From RYN-230 sp963704995 (GTDB lineage: Bacteria; Actinomycetota; Actinomycetes; Streptosporangiales; Streptosporangiaceae): a stretch of 64,000 nt of DNA. The notes below the pieces were generated by a model that saw only the letters and a list, made by a program, of their open reading frames with translations, did not search any database and was not told the DNA's origin. The stretch lies in NCBI GenBank assembly GCA_963704995.1, contig CAVPIM010000010.1:186001-250000 (forward strand), given 5' to 3'. Of the stretch, positions 29,499-37,427 are shown one piece after another. The translations under genes were made by a program, and so were the position numbers. The first letter of the stretch is position 1, and each line of letters starts with the position of its first letter.

Positions 29499-29644
29499 CG
29501 TGCCTCCCGGTCGAGGTACCCGGTTCCTGGACTAGCTACGTTACGGTGAGTAGCATAGCAAGTGCAAATTGTAGTAACATCCGCATCGGGGGGTGATTGC
29601 TCCCACTGCCGCATGGGTTGCTGGCGGTTGGAACGGGGGGTCCG
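29499..29644. promoter_or_regulatory. Divergent promoter region of the two-component pair
   Basis: 146 bases between divergent starts, with an AT-richer core at about 29530-29585. GTTAC (29540) and GTAAC (29574) flank it as a weak inverted repeat. No DosR-type box was found. Confidence 0.35.
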
Positions 29645-30328
29645 ATGAGTGATTCATCCGGCGCAGAGGCGGACGGCGGTCGTGCGGCGATCCGCGTGTT
29701 CTTGCTTGATGACCACGAAGTGGTGCGCCGCGGGCTCAGGGATCTACTCGAGGCAGAAACTGACATCGAGGTCGTGGGGGAGGCCGGGACCGCCGAATCG
29801 GGGATGAACCGCATGCTGGTGCTGCAACCCGACGTGGGCCTGCTCGATGTCCGGCTTCCGGACGGGGATGGCGTGAGGGTGTGCCGTGATCTACGTTCCG
29901 CGCTCCCCGGTACGTCATGCCTGATGCTCACGGCGTACGGGGACGATCGGGCGTTGCTGGGTGCCATCATGGCGGGCGCGGCTGGCTATGTGACCAAGCA
30001 GGCGTCTGGCAGCGAGTTGGTAGACGCGGTACGCGCGGTCGCGGCCGGCCGGTCAACTCTCGATGCTGATGCCGCGCAGCGGGTCATGCGGCGCGTGCGC
30101 GAAGGAGCCTCGGGCGACGCTCCGGTGTCGGCCCTTTCCGCGCAGGAGAAGCGGGTCCTGGACTTGATCGGTGATGGCCTGACGAACCGCCAGATTGCTG
30201 AGCACATGTTCCTGTCGGAGAAGACGGCGAAGAATTACGTGTCCTCGGTGCTGACCAAGCTGGGAATGCACCGGCGGTCGCAGGCAGCGGCCTTCGCGGC
30301 GCGGCTCGCGGGCGCGTCGGGTGAATAA
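29645..30328 (+). CDS. NarL/FixJ-type response regulator, DosR/DevR-like
   Basis: 227 residues from the ATG at 29645 behind a G-rich site. The receiver has DD22-23, phosphoacceptor Asp68 (GLLDVRLPDGDG) and Lys118 (GYVTK). The LuxR-type helix-turn-helix follows (LSAQEKRVLDLIGDGLTNRQ, then EKTAKNYVSSVLTKLGM). The whole sequence closely parallels mycobacterial DevR/DosR, including LDDHEVVRRGLRDLL and RSTLDADAAQRVM. DosR proteins respond to hypoxia, NO and CO through heme kinases. No such kinase is in the window, and the divergent neighbour is the candidate partner. Confidence 0.87.
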   Translation: MSDSSGAEADGGRAAIRVFLLDDHEVVRRGLRDLLEAETDIEVVGEAGTAESGMNRMLVLQPDVGLLDVRLPDGDGVRVCRDLRSALPGTSCLMLTAYGDDRALLGAIMAGAAGYVTKQASGSELVDAVRAVAAGRSTLDADAAQRVMRRVREGASGDAPVSALSAQEKRVLDLIGDGLTNRQIAEHMFLSEKTAKNYVSSVLTKLGMHRRSQAAAFAARLAGASGE

Positions 30329-30386
30329 TCCCGGTCCGCAATCGGCCGAGGCGCTGACCGGAAGGTCCGGTGCCTGGGGCCAGGAT

Positions 30387-31169
30387 CTACGGTGTGACTG
30401 AGAAGTTCTTGATCGCCAGGCCTGTCCCGCCCGACCAGATTTCGAAGCCAGCCTGGACGCTCCACAGCAGCCAGGACGCGCGGACGGCGCCGGATCGCTC
30501 GGCTGCTGCTATGAACGGCGCTAGCCGGAGCTTGGCCGCGGCCACCGGGGTGGCCCGCCGGAACGAGATGTAATAGCGGCCGGGAGCGGTGGCCCGCGGC
30601 ACCATGTACCATTTCGCGCCGTCGATCTTCACGGCCGGGTACAGCCGCTGCCACCACGGCGGCTTGCTGTACCGGAGCCAGATCATCACCTCCGATGCAC
30701 CGTCTCCGGTGCGGGGGCCGAGCCACAGGTCCAGGGACGCGTTCCACACGCCGCTCTGGTGCGGTGTCACGGTCCGCCAGCTCACCGTGTAGTTCCCGAG
30801 TGATCCTGCCCGTTGCGGCGCACCCCCGCCGCCGGCCGGGCACGCTCCCGCGAAGCAGCCGGTCCCAACGTAGGGATAAGCCCGGACCTTCGATGAGGAC
30901 GCCCATCCTGGGGAGCGGGTGACGGTGAAGCCCGCGAGCCGTCCCGGGTCCGAGAGGCACATGCCCTGGTCGTTGTGGTTGATGCTGGGCTTATTCCTGA
31001 CGACGTACTGCTGGCCGCCCGCGCCGGTGGCGTCCAGGGCCTGCCAGGGCTTGCACGCCACCGGCGCAGGCGACGCCGTGGCGCCCGCGGCCCCGGCCAG
31101 GGTCATGCAGGCTGCGACGGTCATCACGCTCAGCAGTCTTATCGCCGGGCGGCCGACGGGACGGTCCAT
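30387..31169 (-). CDS. Glycoside hydrolase family 12-like secreted endoglucanase
   Basis: 260 residues from the ATG at 31169. A signal peptide (IRLLSVMTVAACMTLAGAAG) leads to a mature domain with GH12 features: SWRTVTPHQSG, ASLDLWLG, nucleophile-type Glu160 in SEVMIWLRY, and acid/base-type Glu243 in AGFEIWSGGTGL. GH12 enzymes cleave beta-1,4-glucans or xyloglucan. Beside a processive GT2 synthase and a GH26 protein it may act on an endogenous beta-glucan rather than on plant material, which is inference. Confidence 0.78.
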   Translation of the reverse strand: MDRPVGRPAIRLLSVMTVAACMTLAGAAGATASPAPVACKPWQALDATGAGGQQYVVRNKPSINHNDQGMCLSDPGRLAGFTVTRSPGWASSSKVRAYPYVGTGCFAGACPAGGGGAPQRAGSLGNYTVSWRTVTPHQSGVWNASLDLWLGPRTGDGASEVMIWLRYSKPPWWQRLYPAVKIDGAKWYMVPRATAPGRYYISFRRATPVAAAKLRLAPFIAAAERSGAVRASWLLWSVQAGFEIWSGGTGLAIKNFSVTP

Positions 31170-31699
31170 GATGTCAACTTCCCTTCTGCGAGTTAGGACA
31201 GCACCGTAACCGCATTGATCGCGGTGAGGCCTATGTTTCCCCTGAATTTCCTGCGCCCCGCGCTGGTTCGCCAAATGGCAGTCTTGAAGGTGCCCGGAAT
31301 GCGGTGGATTCGACAATTTGTGCCCTCGTGCACCCAGGTGGCTGCGGTAACTTTCGTGCATATCTTGGGAACTCCGGTGCTGTGCTGGCGTGTCCCGGGA
31401 TGATGGGCATTCAATGAGCCGCAGCGTACCGTATGCTCGACGACCGGACGCGATCCGGGTGACAGGAGAACTGCGCTAAGTGCGACGTTTGGGGGTATGT
31501 ATACGGACTCTCCCCGGGAGTCTTGAATAAATAGAACATTATGTACATAAGTTCATCTTCCCAATGTCCGGGCACCCGATCCTGATGGGTTCACGATGAC
31601 CGCTCACTGGCCTGGGGCAAAGGCCAGATTATGTAGCGGATCGGGATTTGGGCCGGGGGTGATTGCTGCCCGGGGCCAGGGCATTTAGACGCCGAACCG
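31170..31699. promoter_or_regulatory. 530-bp divergent intergenic region with palindromes
   Basis: Lies between the GH12 and epimerase genes, AT-richer than its flanks. It contains a perfect 12-base palindrome, TTATGTACATAA, at 31539-31550 and an imperfect hairpin at 31506-31522 (GACTC/GAGTC arms). Both are 150-200 bases upstream of the epimerase start and could be operator sites. No gene is recognised. Confidence 0.4.
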
Positions 31700-33115
31700 A
31701 TGGAGAGCATGGTGGGCACTCCCGAAGAGATCATCGCAGCGATGCGTGAGGCGGTACCGCGTGGCAGGCCGTCCCTGACGGGCACAGAGTTGAAGTGCCT
31801 GGCCGGCCTCACGCAGGAGCTGCTCGCCAGCAAGCCGGAGGCGCAAGCGGAGTACGGCAGGTTCCTGGCTGCGGTCCGGAAAGACATCGACCTGCCCGGA
31901 CCCGTCCTGCGGGCATGCCTGCAGGGCAAGCGGATACTCGTCACCGGTGGCTCCGGGTGTATCGGTTCGGCGCTCATGGCCCAGCTGGCGCGGTTCTCCC
32001 CAGCTCGGCTGGTCAGCGTCAGCCGCGGCATCACCCAGGGATGGCCGCGGCTCCCGGGCGCGGAGTATGTCCAGGCTGATATCAGGGACGGGGATCAGCT
32101 GGCCGCCGTCTTCGACCGGGTGCGATGCGACATCGTCTTCCACGTCGCGGGACAGCGAGATCCGGGCCTCGCCGAGCACGAGGTGCACCGCACCGTGACC
32201 ACGAACGTGCTCGGCACGGGCAATGTGATCAGCGCCGCCGCTTCGTTCGAGGTTCCGCACGTGATCTTCGCATCGACCGGCAAGGCCCTGCGTCCCTATT
32301 CAGGCGAGGTGTACACGGCCTCCAAGCGGGTCGCCGAGTGGCTGCTCTGGCAGGCAGCGGCGCGCGGGCAGGTCACCTGCTCGGCCGCCAGGTTCACCCA
32401 CGTGATCGACAACTCCATCGTCCATGCCCGGCTGCTGGACTGGTGTGACGGCGGGGTGATCCGCCTGCACGACACCGGCATCGCCTTCTACGTTCAGTCC
32501 GCGCTGCAGTCGGCGCAATTGCTGCTGGCGGCTGAGGCGGGCGCGCAACCCGGCTCGCTGCCGGTGCACGCCATCAGCGACCTCGGCTGGCCGGTGACCC
32601 TGCTCGATGTGGCGCTCGGAGTGCTCGGCTGGACCGGTTCCGCGGCACCCATCTACATCAGCGGCTACGACCGTGGGTATGAGGCTGTGCCGTTTCCTGG
32701 GCTCTACGACCCGGCGACCGCAGGTGACGTGAGCCCGCTGATCAGCGCCTTCGAGGCCACCGGTGCCCGGCCGTCGTGGTGCCCGGCCGTGAACGCGTTC
32801 CCGTTGCAGCTGGCCCCGGCATCCGCGCTGGAGGAGCGGATGCAGGCACTAGCCGACACCTGCGCCCGAACCGAGGAGCCCGGGCCGGTGCGGGCGGCGC
32901 TCGACGAGCTTTCGTGGTCGCTGTTGGACGCCACCTTGTCAGCCGTTCCCCACCAGGTACTGACCCGCGCAACCCAGCTCAGCGCCCCGTACCGCGCCAG
33001 CCTGAACGCCGTTAATGAACGGATGCTGGCCGCGATCGAGCGACACGCGGCCGCGGTCAACCCGGTGCCATCCCCCACGCCAGCTGGCGGGAATAGCGCT
33101 GCCCGGCTGAGATAA
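31700..33115 (+). CDS. NAD-dependent sugar epimerase/dehydratase (extended SDR) with helical N-terminal extension
   Basis: 471 residues from the ATG at 31700, with no clear ribosome site (a second ATG lies at 31709). The first 75 residues are helical and not part of the SDR fold. The Rossmann motif GGSGCIGSALM begins near residue 82, VADIRD-like VQADIRD follows, and the catalytic YTASK (Tyr and Lys) is present with the preceding FASTGKAL. The C-terminal 150 residues are atypical for this family. It is likely to modify a nucleotide sugar for the polysaccharide made by the downstream GT2 synthase. Confidence 0.77.
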   Translation: MESMVGTPEEIIAAMREAVPRGRPSLTGTELKCLAGLTQELLASKPEAQAEYGRFLAAVRKDIDLPGPVLRACLQGKRILVTGGSGCIGSALMAQLARFSPARLVSVSRGITQGWPRLPGAEYVQADIRDGDQLAAVFDRVRCDIVFHVAGQRDPGLAEHEVHRTVTTNVLGTGNVISAAASFEVPHVIFASTGKALRPYSGEVYTASKRVAEWLLWQAAARGQVTCSAARFTHVIDNSIVHARLLDWCDGGVIRLHDTGIAFYVQSALQSAQLLLAAEAGAQPGSLPVHAISDLGWPVTLLDVALGVLGWTGSAAPIYISGYDRGYEAVPFPGLYDPATAGDVSPLISAFEATGARPSWCPAVNAFPLQLAPASALEERMQALADTCARTEEPGPVRAALDELSWSLLDATLSAVPHQVLTRATQLSAPYRASLNAVNERMLAAIERHAAAVNPVPSPTPAGGNSAARLR

Positions 33116-33593
33116 CCATCACCTGGCGTTGAACGCGGTCCACGACCGGTCCGACCCGGGCCGGGCCTGTCTGGGCCAGCTGCGGACGTGGCCCGGTGGC
33201 GTTCAAATACGGACGGATACCGTGCCCGGGACGCTTTATTTAAAACAGGCTTTATCCTTCGTAGTCAGGTCAAAAATGGTCATCTACTAAACAAACTTCA
33301 GGGCCCTTGTAGCGAAGGTGGAACGAACTACTGCAGTTTCCAGGATTACTCCCCTGGCGGCCCGCTATCCTCTTCTTCGCTTCGAGTAATTCCCTTGCGC
33401 AGGCCGGTCCCGAAAATCGCGATCGCAGCGCACGCCCCAAATGGCACAGTTTGGGGCTCCAGTACAAAGTGGGAGGTTTAGGTGGCCTGCCGACCTGCTC
33501 GCCGTGGTGCGGCACATCTCGGTGGCCTCCTATATACCCACAGCGCAGAAAATGACCGAAATCCGGTCACTCTCGGGGAGGATTTCCGGGCTC
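33116..33593 (+). promoter_or_regulatory. Long structured leader upstream of the GT2 synthase
   Basis: 478 bases without a convincing gene and AT-richer than the flanks from 33230 to 33420. A perfect 8-bp stem (33434-33441 with 33450-33457) and a smaller hairpin at 33554-33568 lie close to the ribosome site at 33577. The length and stems suggest a regulated 5' leader. I do not recognise a known riboswitch. Confidence 0.4.
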
Positions 33594-35165
33594 ATGGCGA
33601 CCTACGATGACGATCGGCCGCTTTATGCAAACAATGAGGGAGAATTTCGTGAAGAACGGATCTGGTTTCGCAGCGGTGATCTGGATCGTGTTCGGGGTCT
33701 CGGCGTGCGCGACCCTGCTGCTGACGGTGACAGTACGGCTGTTCTTCCGCCGTGGGAAGCCGGCCATGAAGCCGTAGCCGTTAACCGCAGCTTCCAGATT
33801 CCCCGCGTTACCTTCCGGCCGCGCCGGGCGTTGGTGATCATCCCGATGGCCATGATCGTGGGCGGCTCGGTCTTCCTGCACCGGAACGCCCTGGGCCTGG
33901 TCTCCCCGCGCGAGACCTGGATGCTGGGGGTGTGGGCGGTCAGCCTCGGTTTCGTGCTCTCCCAGCTCCTCCTCGCATGGTTCCAGCGTCCGTTCACCGT
34001 GACGGAAGCGCAGCGCGCCAAGCTGGACTGCCTGGGGGTCGCCGCCGTGGTCCCCTGCTACAACGAGGATCCAGCCATCCTGGACCGGACCATCTACGCC
34101 CTGTTCACCCAGACCCGCGCACCCGACTGGGTGATCGTGGTCGATGACGGTTCCACGGCTGACTACACCGATGTCCAGGCCCGCTGGCAGGCCCATCCGT
34201 CGGCCACGGAATTCATCTGGATACGGCAGGAGAACCAGGGCAAGAAGCACGCGCAGGCCGCGGCCTTCCGCGCGGTGCCCTCTGCCGACATCTACGCCAC
34301 GATGGATTCAGACTCCGCCCTCGAACGGCGCGCCATCGAGGAAGGCCTCAAGCCCTTCGCCAGCCGTGACGTGACCTCGGTTGCGGGTCTGGAGATGGCC
34401 TACAACCTGACCACCAACATTCTCACCCGGGCCATGGGCCTGCGGTCCCTCGCTTTCCAGCTCTTCGCGATGAGTGCGCAGAGCGTCGCGGGGGGGAATG
34501 TCGTGATTAACCCGGGTGCGTTCTCGCTCTACCGGGGGTGGCTGATTCATCAGAGCCTGCCTGCCTACCTGGGAGAGACATTCTTCGGGGTACCGGTGAC
34601 CCTGGGCGATGACACCGCCCTGAGCATGTTCTCCCTGCTGCACGGGCGGGCCGTCCATCAGCCCACCGCGGTGTCGATGCCGGTGTACCCGGAGACGTTG
34701 TCGCACCACCTGCGCCAGTGGACCCGCTGGATGCGGGCCTCCACGATCCGGACGCTGTGGCGGATGCGCTATCTGCGGATACGTTCTTATGCCTGGTGGT
34801 TCGTGGTGTACCAGCAGTACGCCTTCTTCGCGTCGGCCGCGGTGTCCCTGGCTGTGCCGTTCGCCTGGCCGGCCACCCGCAACCTGGTCCTCGCCAGCAG
34901 TCTCGCCCTGGTCGCCTGGCCGCTCGCGGTGGCCCTGCGCCTGGTCACCGTGAGCCGCTCGGACCAGCGGTGGCCCACCTGGCTGGCCTCAACGGCACTG
35001 CTGCCGTTCGCGGCTCTGTGGTACCTCCTGGTCCTGCGACAGATCCGCTTCTACGGCATGGCCACCTGTCACCGTCAGGGCTGGGTGACGCGGAAAAAGG
35101 TGGAAGTGACTCTCTCCGGTCCCCCGGTCCCCGTTGCGGAGGAGCTCGTCTATGAACAGGGCTAG
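33594..35165 (+). CDS. Processive family 2 glycosyltransferase (hyaluronan/cellulose synthase-like)
   Basis: 523 residues if begun at the ATG at 33594 (GGGGAGGA upstream). Codon bias instead favours a start near 33829-33843, because a separate small ORF occupies 33649-33777. Two membrane helices precede the catalytic domain. Motifs are VVPCYNED, VIVVDDGS (UDP-binding Asp), MDSDS (DxD), LGDDTALS (catalytic base region) and QWTRWMRAS (QxxRW), so it is a processive beta-glycan synthase. Three or four C-terminal membrane helices form the export channel. It overlaps the GH26 gene by 14 bases. The product is an exported polysaccharide of unknown sugar. Confidence 0.87.
   Translation: MATYDDDRPLYANNEGEFREERIWFRSGDLDRVRGLGVRDPAADGDSTAVLPPWEAGHEAVAVNRSFQIPRVTFRPRRALVIIPMAMIVGGSVFLHRNALGLVSPRETWMLGVWAVSLGFVLSQLLLAWFQRPFTVTEAQRAKLDCLGVAAVVPCYNEDPAILDRTIYALFTQTRAPDWVIVVDDGSTADYTDVQARWQAHPSATEFIWIRQENQGKKHAQAAAFRAVPSADIYATMDSDSALERRAIEEGLKPFASRDVTSVAGLEMAYNLTTNILTRAMGLRSLAFQLFAMSAQSVAGGNVVINPGAFSLYRGWLIHQSLPAYLGETFFGVPVTLGDDTALSMFSLLHGRAVHQPTAVSMPVYPETLSHHLRQWTRWMRASTIRTLWRMRYLRIRSYAWWFVVYQQYAFFASAAVSLAVPFAWPATRNLVLASSLALVAWPLAVALRLVTVSRSDQRWPTWLASTALLPFAALWYLLVLRQIRFYGMATCHRQGWVTRKKVEVTLSGPPVPVAEELVYEQG
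33649..33777 (+). CDS. Hidden small single-pass membrane protein before the GT2 core
   Basis: 42 residues from a GTG at 33649, six bases after GAGGGAG, ending with TAG at 33775-33777. It has one hydrophobic span (AAVIWIVFGVSACATLLLTV) and a basic tail. Third codon positions here are almost all G or C, whereas the overlapping GT2 frame is not biased until after 33777. This argues that the small ORF is the real coding frame and that the synthase starts downstream of it. It could be an accessory subunit, as several synthases have small membrane partners. Confidence 0.5.
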   Translation: MKNGSGFAAVIWIVFGVSACATLLLTVTVRLFFRRGKPAMKP

Positions 35166-36141
35166 GCTCGTGGCCGCGCTCATCGCGGCGGTGGGAGTGA
35201 CCATCACGGTCACCGGTGCGGGCTCTGCCCTGTGGCTGTACCGGCATGAACCCGCCGCCGGGCGCGGTCACGTCATCATGCTCCCCCCGGCCAGTTCCGC
35301 GCCCACGCCCCAGCCGGCCATCGGCAATCCTGGCCCGATGCACTACGTGGGTGTCTTCGAGCACAACACGGCCAGTAGCTACCGGCCGGTGACGCTCTTT
35401 TCCTCGGTGGCCGGCCGCACGCCCAACCTCACCGTCTACTACAGCGGCTGGGGCATGCCATTCCGGGCCCGCTTCGTCACCGCGGCCGCCCGGGCCGGAG
35501 CCGTCGTGCTGGTGCACATGGAGCCCTGGCACCAGTCCTTGGCCGCCATCGCCGCCGGGGACTCAGACCGTTACCTGTACCGGTTCGCCGCGGCGGTCCG
35601 CCACTACGGCGGCCACGTCATTATCAGCTTCGCCCCCGAAGCGGATGGCCGCTGGTACCCGTGGGGATGGCATCATGCCGCCCCGGCCCGTTGGGTGGCG
35701 GCATGGCGGCATGTGGTGACGGTGTTCCGCCAGGCAGGTGCGACCAACGTGACCTGGCTATGGGTCATCAGCGGGGATAGCCGCGCCACCGGGCACCTGC
35801 GGGACTGGTGGCCGGGTGCCCGCTACGTGGACTGGGCCGGCGTCGATGGCTATTACTTCAAGCGGACCAACACGTTCAGGACCGTCATCGGCAACACCGT
35901 GAGAAACATCCGCAAGTTCACCCGCAAGCCGGTCCTGCTCTCCGAGGTCGGCATCGGGCCGCGGGCCGGGCAGGCCGCGAAGATTCCTGGCCTGTTCGCC
36001 GGTATCCGGCGCGATCACCTGCTCGGCCTGATCTACTTCGACGTCCACCAGCATCAGGGGCTGTACCACCAGGACTGGCGGCTGGACGATAACCCAGCGG
36101 CCGTCGCGGCCTTCCGCGCCGGGGTCAGATCGCGCGGCTGA
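35152..36141 (+). CDS. Glycoside hydrolase family 26-like secreted or anchored protein
   Basis: 329 residues from the ATG at 35152, with GGAGGAG seven bases upstream, inside the end of the GT2 gene (14-base overlap, translational coupling). The N-terminus is a signal anchor (LVAALIAAVGVTITVTGAG). The barrel carries acid/base-type Glu163 in APEADGRWYPWG and nucleophile-type Glu265 in VLLSEVG, the two GH26 glutamates. GH26 enzymes cleave beta-mannans or mixed glucans. A hydrolase fused in expression to a synthase usually trims or releases the nascent polysaccharide. Confidence 0.82.
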   Translation: MNRARLVAALIAAVGVTITVTGAGSALWLYRHEPAAGRGHVIMLPPASSAPTPQPAIGNPGPMHYVGVFEHNTASSYRPVTLFSSVAGRTPNLTVYYSGWGMPFRARFVTAAARAGAVVLVHMEPWHQSLAAIAAGDSDRYLYRFAAAVRHYGGHVIISFAPEADGRWYPWGWHHAAPARWVAAWRHVVTVFRQAGATNVTWLWVISGDSRATGHLRDWWPGARYVDWAGVDGYYFKRTNTFRTVIGNTVRNIRKFTRKPVLLSEVGIGPRAGQAAKIPGLFAGIRRDHLLGLIYFDVHQHQGLYHQDWRLDDNPAAVAAFRAGVRSRG

Positions 36142-36170
36142 GCGCCGCCCTCAAACGCCCGGACATAGCA

Positions 36171-36205
36171 GCTCCGCGGGCCGGCCGGTGCCGGGCCCGC
36201 GGAGC
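36171..36205. terminator. Hairpin between GH26 gene and first tandem paralogue
   Basis: A 10-bp perfect stem (36171-36180 with 36196-36205) lies 30 bases after the GH26 stop and 35 bases after the end of the minus-strand gene. It can serve both. The same element recurs at 37359-37393. Confidence 0.7.
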
Positions 36206-36239
36206 GGGTTGCGGTTGCCTTGAAGGCCTGCGGGCTTCC

Positions 36240-37160
36240 TCAGTAGCCGGCGGTCTTCATCAGCTGGAAGAACTGGTCAGTCTGGGGAATGTTCCCGGCG
36301 GCTGCGACGTAGTAGCCATCCGGGCTGATGGACTGGGCCGCCGTGGCCATCTGGGCCGCGGTGCCGTTGACGGTCGAGACCTCGGAGAACACCCTGACGT
36401 TCGGGTTCGCGGCCTGCGCCTGGGCCTGGGTCGTGTTGAACATGTACCCGTACTGGCCGCCGGAGGTGGTGTTCGACTCGTTCTGGAGGTCGAAGATGTC
36501 ACCGGCGGCTGCGGCAGCGCCAGCGATATTGACCCGGACGAACCACTGGTCGCCCGACTCGCCCTGGCGGAGCGGGAGCACCGAGCCGGGGACCCAGGCC
36601 AGGTCCAGGGCGGGGGCCTGGATGACCTTCAGCCCGTGGGCGTGGGCCAGCTGGCCGAACAGGGTCATGTACTTGACCGGGTTCTGCTGCTCGCTGACCG
36701 GGGTCGCGGCCCACGCCTCCGGGTCATACAGGACCCACTTGTAGGGGTAGCTGATGCTGCCGTTCTGGATGTCGGAGCTGAACTGGGCGTAGGACGTGTA
36801 GTTCAGCACGGGCGTGGTCGCGTACCCGGCCTGGACGGGGGTCTTCACCAGGCTGGCCCCGACGCCGTAGGCCGTGGGCGTGTTGAAGAAGTATGACGCC
36901 GCGGCGGAATCGGTCTGGCTCAGCGACTGAACGTTCCCGGCGGTCATGAGCCAGGCCGGCTTGGCCGCGGCGCCGGCCGGGCCTGCGACCAGGGCCAGCG
37001 CCACGCCGGCGGCACTGAGCGTGGCGAGGGTGGCGAGGCCGGCCTTGGCCCGGATCGTGCGCGGGCGCCACCCGCGGGCGCGACGGCGGCCGGCCGGGGC
37101 ACTCGTGTCCCCGGAGCCAGCCTGAGCGGTCTTAGGCGATGTATTTCCGTTGGTATGCAT
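36240..37160 (-). CDS. Secreted protein of unknown function, tandem paralogue A
   Basis: 306 residues from the ATG at 37160 behind AGGAGC. An unusually long basic N-region (about 45 residues with RRRARGWRPRT) precedes the export core (LATLATLSAAGVALALVAG) and cleavage near GAAA-KPAW. The mature 240 residues look like an alpha/beta barrel: KWVLYDPEAWAATPV, LAHAHGLKVIQAPALDLAWV, DIFDLQNESNT, VFSEVSTVNG. Acidic residues at strand ends (DPE, QNE, SEV) suggest a hydrolase, but I recognise no family. It is a near copy of the gene at 37428 and lies next to polysaccharide genes. Confidence 0.7.
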   Translation of the reverse strand: MHTNGNTSPKTAQAGSGDTSAPAGRRRARGWRPRTIRAKAGLATLATLSAAGVALALVAGPAGAAAKPAWLMTAGNVQSLSQTDSAAASYFFNTPTAYGVGASLVKTPVQAGYATTPVLNYTSYAQFSSDIQNGSISYPYKWVLYDPEAWAATPVSEQQNPVKYMTLFGQLAHAHGLKVIQAPALDLAWVPGSVLPLRQGESGDQWFVRVNIAGAAAAAGDIFDLQNESNTTSGGQYGYMFNTTQAQAQAANPNVRVFSEVSTVNGTAAQMATAAQSISPDGYYVAAAGNIPQTDQFFQLMKTAGY

Positions 37161-37170
37161 GACGGCTCCT

Positions 37171-37222
37171 GGAGATTTCTTGGTGGTTCTTTTTCTTTCA
37201 TTACCAGTGTCAAGAAATCTCC
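37171..37222 (-). promoter_or_regulatory. Leader hairpin abutting the ribosome site of paralogue A
   Basis: A perfect 12-bp inverted repeat (37171-37182 with 37211-37222) with a 28-base loop. In the mRNA the 3' arm ends right at the AGGAGC ribosome site. Copy B retains the stem with one mismatch and one change to a G-U pair. It could control translation, or be a protein-binding operator. Confidence 0.55.
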
Positions 37223-37358
37223 GTCTGTGCCCCAGAGCATTGCAGCCCGTCTTCATTGGTGGCTTTTCCTCGATCCGTTTGCCACCGGATCCGCGGCTGG
37301 CGGGGCAATATGGCCCGAGCCGGAATACCCTGCTCGGGGGCCAAGCCTGGGCAGGGCC

Positions 37359-37393
37359 GCTCCGCGGGCCGGCCGGTGCCAGTCCCGCGGAGC
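37359..37393 (-). terminator. Hairpin downstream of paralogue B
   Basis: The same 10-bp stem as at 36171 (37359-37368 with 37384-37393), located 35 bases after the stop of the gene at 37428. The two copies differ only in the loop. Confidence 0.7.
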
Positions 37394-37427
37394 GGGTTGC
37401 GGTTGCCTTGAAGACCTGCGGGCTTCC

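Larger units (their letters stand above)
36171..37325 (-). repeat. Direct repeat copy A (gene, leader and terminator)
   Basis: About 1,155 bases duplicated as a unit with copy B at 37359-38515. The unit includes the terminator hairpin, the whole coding sequence, the ribosome site, the leader hairpin and an upstream block around 37272-37296. Confidence 0.8.

Noticed and set aside
33188..33481. A 97-residue plus-strand frame in the GT2 leader
   Set aside because: Poor third-position bias, no ribosome site and overlaps a stem-loop.
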